The translations under genes were made by a program, and so were the position numbers. Below the pieces are notes generated by a model that saw only the letters and a program-made list of their open reading frames with translations, had not been told where the DNA came from and did not search any database. This document shows, piece by piece, positions 8,629-11,093 of a stretch of DNA of 11,093 bases. Position 1 is the first letter of the stretch, and every line of letters begins with the position of its first letter. The stretch is from Sporisorium sorghi (lineage: Eukaryota; Basidiomycota; Ustilaginomycetes; Ustilaginales; Ustilaginaceae). The stretch covers positions 1 through 11,093 of the forward strand of contig JALCCG010000456.1 of the NCBI GenBank assembly GCA_023212695.1, written 5' to 3'.

Positions 8629-8782
8629 TGGGTACTGTAGAGGGTGTGGATTGGGATCGAGGAATGGAATAGAGTTTGTTGTGCGGAGGTTTTGCAAGTG
8701 TGTGTGTGTGAAGTGTGGGCGAGCTGAGGTGAGGGTGAGGAAGGGAAGCAGGGAAGCGGATGTCGTGATAAAGGCAAGTTTC
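8629..8782 (+). other. 3' flank of the zinc-finger gene, strongly G-rich
   Basis: Between the stop codon and the tRNA promoter the plus strand is very G-rich and C-poor (26 G against 3 C in 8641-8700) and includes a GT repeat at 8698-8710. It probably holds the 3' UTR and polyadenylation region. No further gene is seen. Confidence 0.5.
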
Positions 8783-8788
8783 TATAAA
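8783..8788 (+). promoter_or_regulatory. TATA-like box upstream of tRNA-Thr
   Basis: TATAAA lies 31-36 bp upstream of the mature tRNA 5' end, the spacing at which TFIIIB contacts upstream TATA elements at tRNA genes in fission yeast and plants. Whether this fungus needs it is unknown. Confidence 0.45.
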
Positions 8789-8818
8789 TGCAATGCAAGC
8801 CCGGAAAATCATGTAAAG

Positions 8819-8890
8819 GCCTCCTTAGCTCAGCGGTAGAGCACTTCACTAGTAATGAAGAGGTCAGTCGTTCGAGTCGGCTAGGAGGCA
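8819..8890 (+). tRNA. tRNA-Thr (anticodon AGT)
   Basis: The sequence folds as a complete, intronless 72-nt cloverleaf including the discriminator A8890. It has a perfect 7-bp acceptor stem (8819-8825 with 8883-8889), a D-arm GCTC/GAGC (8828-8831, 8839-8842), an anticodon stem CTTCA/TGAAG around loop CTAGTAA with anticodon AGT at 8851-8853, and a T-arm AGTCG/CGGCT (one G-T pair) around TTCGAGT. The A box (8826-8836) and B box (8870-8879) fit the Pol III consensus. CCA is not encoded, as usual for eukaryotes. After A34-to-inosine editing the anticodon would read ACU and ACC. Confidence 0.97.
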
Positions 8891-8891
8891 G

Positions 8892-8915
8892 TTTTTCTTT
8901 TTACCCTTTTTTTTT
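8892..8915 (+). terminator. RNA polymerase III terminator
   Basis: T5 at 8892-8896 starts two nt after the tRNA discriminator base. A second T5 follows at 8898-8902 and a T9 at 8907-8915 as back-up. This is the typical Pol III oligo(T) stop. Confidence 0.9.
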
Positions 8916-9128
8916 GGACCGGGACGCACACCTTTTTGGCTGATTGCACCTCTCCGAACAGCACACAGGCCATTCAGATCGACAGACCGGCCAGATAGTA
9001 TCGTCAAACGAGCATGAGCATGTCAGTTGCGTCGAGAATTGATCAAGTGGTGTCGAGAGGTGAAGCTGTCGTACACAACCGGTCTTCGGCGGTCTCGAGC
9101 GGTGAATTTCGTCCGACGATGATGGTGG

Positions 9129-9644
9129 CTAATGGTCGCCACGAGAGCTGGCATACCTATCGCTCAACTCATGCATCCCCCCCACGCCTGCCTCGTACGC
9201 GTCCTTGCCCCCCGCGATCAGATCGTACTTGAGCATCTCCTGGTCGGTGGCCTTGACCTCGTCGCCCTGGCCTAACCTGACCTCGTTTTTCCCCGCCAGA
9301 GCGTTCCTCAGCCCCTTTTCGCCGGCCTCGACGGCGCCGAGGTTACGCTCGAGCTGCTGCCTCGCCGTGATGTACGCCACGCCCGTTCCCGCCAGCAAGC
9401 CGGAGAGATAGGACGCGTTCCGGCTCAAGTTGAGCGCTTTGCGGGAGATGAATGCTGAGAGGACGCCACCACAAAGACCGAAGGCTATGCCGCGCAGTTG
9501 CGCTGCGCGGTTTGCCGCTCCGACTTGCACAATGGGTAGAGGTGGGTGGATAGCAGGGTCGAGCATGGAGGAGGATCGCCCGAGCTGGATGTGTGTCTGT
9601 GGCGCGACGGTGCCTCCGTGGTTGGGTGAGGGCGCTGTGGACAT
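9129..9644 (-). CDS. Small conserved-looking protein with predicted membrane hairpin, function unknown
   Basis: The 171-aa product starts at the ATG at 9644-9642 and stops with TAG at 9131-9129. The N-terminal 48 residues are Ser/Pro/Gly-rich. Two Gly/Ala-rich hydrophobic segments, at about 50-66 and 77-94, are separated by a short basic loop (R68, K69, R75) and could form a membrane hairpin with small-residue packing (G56, G59, G60; G82, G86, G88). A charged helical C-terminal part follows (about 95-150). No catalytic motif is visible and I do not recognise the family; a small mitochondrial or ER membrane protein is one possibility. Support for a real gene: an ATG start with no other minus-strand ATG for about 240 nt upstream, a C-rich leader and G-rich 3' end on the coding strand as in the neighbours, and a protein-like amino acid pattern. 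It is transcribed toward the tRNA gene. Confidence 0.75.
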   Translation of the reverse strand: MSTAPSPNHGGTVAPQTHIQLGRSSSMLDPAIHPPLPIVQVGAANRAAQLRGIAFGLCGGVLSAFISRKALNLSRNASYLSGLLAGTGVAYITARQQLERNLGAVEAGEKGLRNALAGKNEVRLGQGDEVKATDQEMLKYDLIAGGKDAYEAGVGGMHELSDRYASSRGDH

Positions 9645-9900
9645 TGCGAGCGTGTGATAACGAGCGCGGTTCCGGGTGCTGTCGAGGATAGGGGTGGTGT
9701 CAAAATCGGCTGAAAGTGATTATGGACGGCGTAGAGTCGTGCGTGTGTTGCGGAATCCGAGCTGGTGGCTGACGGTGATGGATCAAGAAGAGGATGCGGA
9801 TGTCGAGGAGGAGAAGGACGATGAAGAGGATGACCAACCGCCTCCACACGGAGCTGCTTCGTCGCCCGACTTCCGATTCAACACTTCATAAAGAGTCGAG
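9645..9900 (-). promoter_or_regulatory. Leader/promoter of the small minus-strand gene
   Basis: Read on the minus strand this is pyrimidine-rich (24 C against 8 G in 9781-9840) and has no ATG between 9885 and 9645. It looks like the 5' leader of the gene at 9129-9644. The plus-strand frame with an acidic run near 9780-9840 is the antisense of this pyrimidine-rich leader, not a gene. Confidence 0.45.
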
Positions 9901-9912
9901 CAATTTCTCAGC

Positions 9913-9989
9913 GTGCCCCCCATTTTGCAATCTATTTCACAGATTGCCATTTATTTTCTGGCCTTCTGACCTTCACAGAGTGCCCCCCA
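9913..9989 (+). repeat. Short direct repeat GTGCCCCCCA at the edge of the decayed region
   Basis: GTGCCCCCCA occurs at 9913-9922 and again at 9980-9989, 67 nt apart, just inside the compositional boundary. This could reflect an internal repeat of the element or a duplication made by insertion; 10 bp with C6 may also be chance. Confidence 0.4.
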
Positions 9990-10355
9990 GAGCCAAAGAG
10001 ACCAAGAATTCTTTGTAATAACCTTTGTTACTTCTCATCTCATCTGTCCATGTCAACTGTAATCATAGCATGCCAAGATGCCACCTTCCTCAACTGACCA
10101 GAGTTTCCTTGTGCAGGGAGCAACATTTGCAACATTCCAAGAAGACAAGACTGCTATCATCAGCCACAGCAACCATTTTGGGTTCTGTCCAGGCATTGTC
10201 CACTCTGATAAGCAACACATGGTATGGAAATGTTGATCCACCCAATCTTGCCCATGGCTTGCAAGAGCCTGGAAAGGCAAACACAAACAAGTCAATTTTA
10301 CTTGGTGTTACAGGAAGCACCAACAACGATGGCCTCAATGGGATCTAGATGCCAT

Positions 10356-10367
10356 GGTTGGGCACCA
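10356..10367 (-). other. Primer-binding-site-like motif of a possible LTR retrotransposon
   Basis: On the minus strand TGGTGCCCAACC follows TACA (10372-10369) after one nucleotide. A TGG-initiated site right after an LTR ending in CA is the layout expected for a tRNA primer-binding site. TGGTGCCCAAC also differs from a common TGGCGCCCAAC-type site by a single C-to-T change at a CpG. The match is short and should be treated as a hint. Confidence 0.25.
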
Positions 10368-10423
10368 GTGTAGCAGGCGTCTCCAAGACAGCCTTCTACT
10401 TGTGTTTGATAGGTCAGGATGTA

Positions 10424-10446
10424 GGTCAAGCTGATCAGGCTTGACC
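10424..10446. repeat. 23-bp near-perfect palindrome
   Basis: GGTCAAGC (10424-10431) and GCTTGACC (10439-10446) are perfect inverted repeats around TGATCAG, itself containing the palindrome TGATCA. It lies in the CpG-poor region. Confidence 0.6.
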
Positions 10447-10549
10447 ACAAGGGAGCATGGAACAGAATGAGTTTGTGTAAAGAATGTACAGAAGAAGGAT
10501 GGTGGGGGTAGGATGCTAAGAAGTGAGCTGAACTAGGTGAAGCAAGCTC

Positions 10550-10558
10550 TATATATAT
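10550..10558. promoter_or_regulatory. TATA-like run in the decayed element
   Basis: TATATATAT reads similarly on both strands. On the minus strand it lies about 180 bp before the putative LTR end at 10369, a reasonable spacing for an LTR promoter. Function in the present remnant is unlikely. Confidence 0.3.
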
Positions 10559-10864
10559 GTTTGGGCACCCAGGGCCACCAAAACTGAAATGCTAAGTGCT
10601 CTGCTGTAGCACAGGCACCTGAGCTGTGTCTTCCCTAGCCCTAGGGCGTGGGCAGTAAGTGGTGCGAGACGGTCACGACCGTACAGCCAAATGGGCACAT
10701 CTGACCAGGTGGAGGTGAGCCAGCAGTCAGCACAAAAGACACTGCTCCAGTGCTGCTACAGTTTGAAATTTGTGGAGGTCAGCAACACATCAAAATTCAC
10801 AGAAATTCCTGCTGCTGCAACACTGCTCCAGTGCCTGGCAGTCAAATCCAACTTTCAGCATGCA

Positions 10865-10960
10865 CAGCAGTCCAGCACGCTGTGGTCTGACTGATGCTAC
10901 AGTCTGACTGATGCTATGGCCTGACTCACTCAGCAGTCCAACACGCAGCAGTCCAGTGCA
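10865..10960. repeat. Degenerate 15-17-bp tandem repeats
   Basis: GTCTGACTGATGCTA occurs at 10885-10899 and 10902-10916 (17-bp period). CAGCAGTCCA occurs at 10865-10874, 10931-10940 and 10946-10955, the last two at a 15-bp period. Related fragments (GGTCTGAC, GGTCCAGC, CAGCAGTC) continue to the window end, so the array probably extends beyond it. Confidence 0.65.
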
Positions 10961-11093
10961 CAACAGCCAGTATGCAGTGGTCTTGCTCACACAGCAGTCT
11001 GGCTTGCACTCACACAACATTCAATGGTCCAGCACATGCTATGGTCCAGCTCACCTCACACTATGGTCTGACCTTGATGAGAGTCACAACTGA

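Larger units (their letters stand above)
9905..11093. mobile_element. CpG-depleted decayed repeat, probably a transposable-element remnant
   Basis: Composition changes sharply near 9905. Only 10 CpGs occur in 1,189 bp, against 7 in a single 60-bp line of the zinc-finger gene (8341-8400). None of the ten is preceded by T, and TG and CA are very common. This pattern fits RIP-like or methylation-driven C-to-T mutation of repeats, which in several basidiomycetes favours TCG. No intact protein is present; open frames such as 10090-10338 on the minus strand lack an ATG and match nothing I know. Internal features (TATA-like run, primer-site-like motif, tandem repeats) allow a decayed LTR retrotransposon. 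The right boundary is outside the window. Confidence 0.6.

Noticed and set aside
9676..9891. Plus-strand ORF with an acidic run (D/E-rich) near 9780-9840
   Set aside because: It is antisense to the pyrimidine-rich leader of the minus-strand gene, and its 5' end lacks an ATG.
10090..10338. 82-codon minus-strand ORF in the CpG-poor region
   Set aside because: It has no ATG at its 5' end and no match I can recall to gag, pol or transposase motifs. It may be a fragment of element coding sequence, but that cannot be supported.
10633..10646. CCCTAGCCCTAGGG, telomere-like repeat
   Set aside because: The unit is CCCTAG, not the fungal CCCTAA, occurs only twice, and ends in a palindrome.
1..11093. 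CRISPR array, defence system, operon or riboswitch
   Set aside because: The window is eukaryotic. No spaced identical repeats, Cas-like proteins or bacterial expression signals are present.

Overview
The window looks like nuclear DNA of a basidiomycete fungus, most likely a smut (Ustilaginales: Ustilago, Sporisorium or a relative). The reasons are two coding regions of about 1,030 codons with no evident intron, CpG-rich coding sequence, long low-complexity tracts (Ser, Asn, Gln, His), a fungus-specific polarity protein (Spa2 type) and a eukaryotic tRNA gene with internal A and B boxes. The species call is inference; the eukaryotic and fungal call is firm.

Layout, left to right. Positions 1-73 are an uninterrupted poly(A) run cut by the window edge. 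Positions 74-604 are a C-rich leader without a single ATG, leading into a Spa2-like polarisome scaffold gene (605-3694, +). Positions 3695-4823 are an intergenic/promoter stretch with homopolymer and GAAA/CT microsatellites. Positions 4824-5511 are the probable long 5' leader of the second gene; after one 6-codon uORF it has no ATG for 667 nt and may carry one or two small introns. The second gene (5512-8628, +) encodes a large, mostly disordered nuclear protein with two C-terminal C2H2 zinc fingers, the first of unusual spacing. A tRNA-Thr(AGT) gene follows (8819-8890, +). Then comes a small minus-strand gene (9129-9644) for a 171-aa protein with a probable membrane hairpin.

From about 9905 to the right end the base composition changes abruptly. 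CpG nearly vanishes (10 CpGs in 1,189 bp, none in a TCG context), TG/CA dominate and no convincing gene is present. It looks like a decayed transposable element, perhaps the LTR and leader of a minus-strand LTR retrotransposon, altered by RIP-like or methylation-driven CpG mutation.

The genes do not form an operon or an obvious functional cluster. Spa2 acts in polarized tip growth, the zinc-finger protein presumably in transcription, and the small gene is of unknown function. Shared architecture stands out instead: all three protein genes show a C-to-G skew gradient from 5' leader to 3' end on the coding strand, and leaders free or nearly free of ATG. I see no defence system, CRISPR array, toxin or viral gene. 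The most interesting signals are the hypermutated repeat with its retained CpG cluster, the ATG deserts, and a strictly alternating His tract in the zinc-finger protein.
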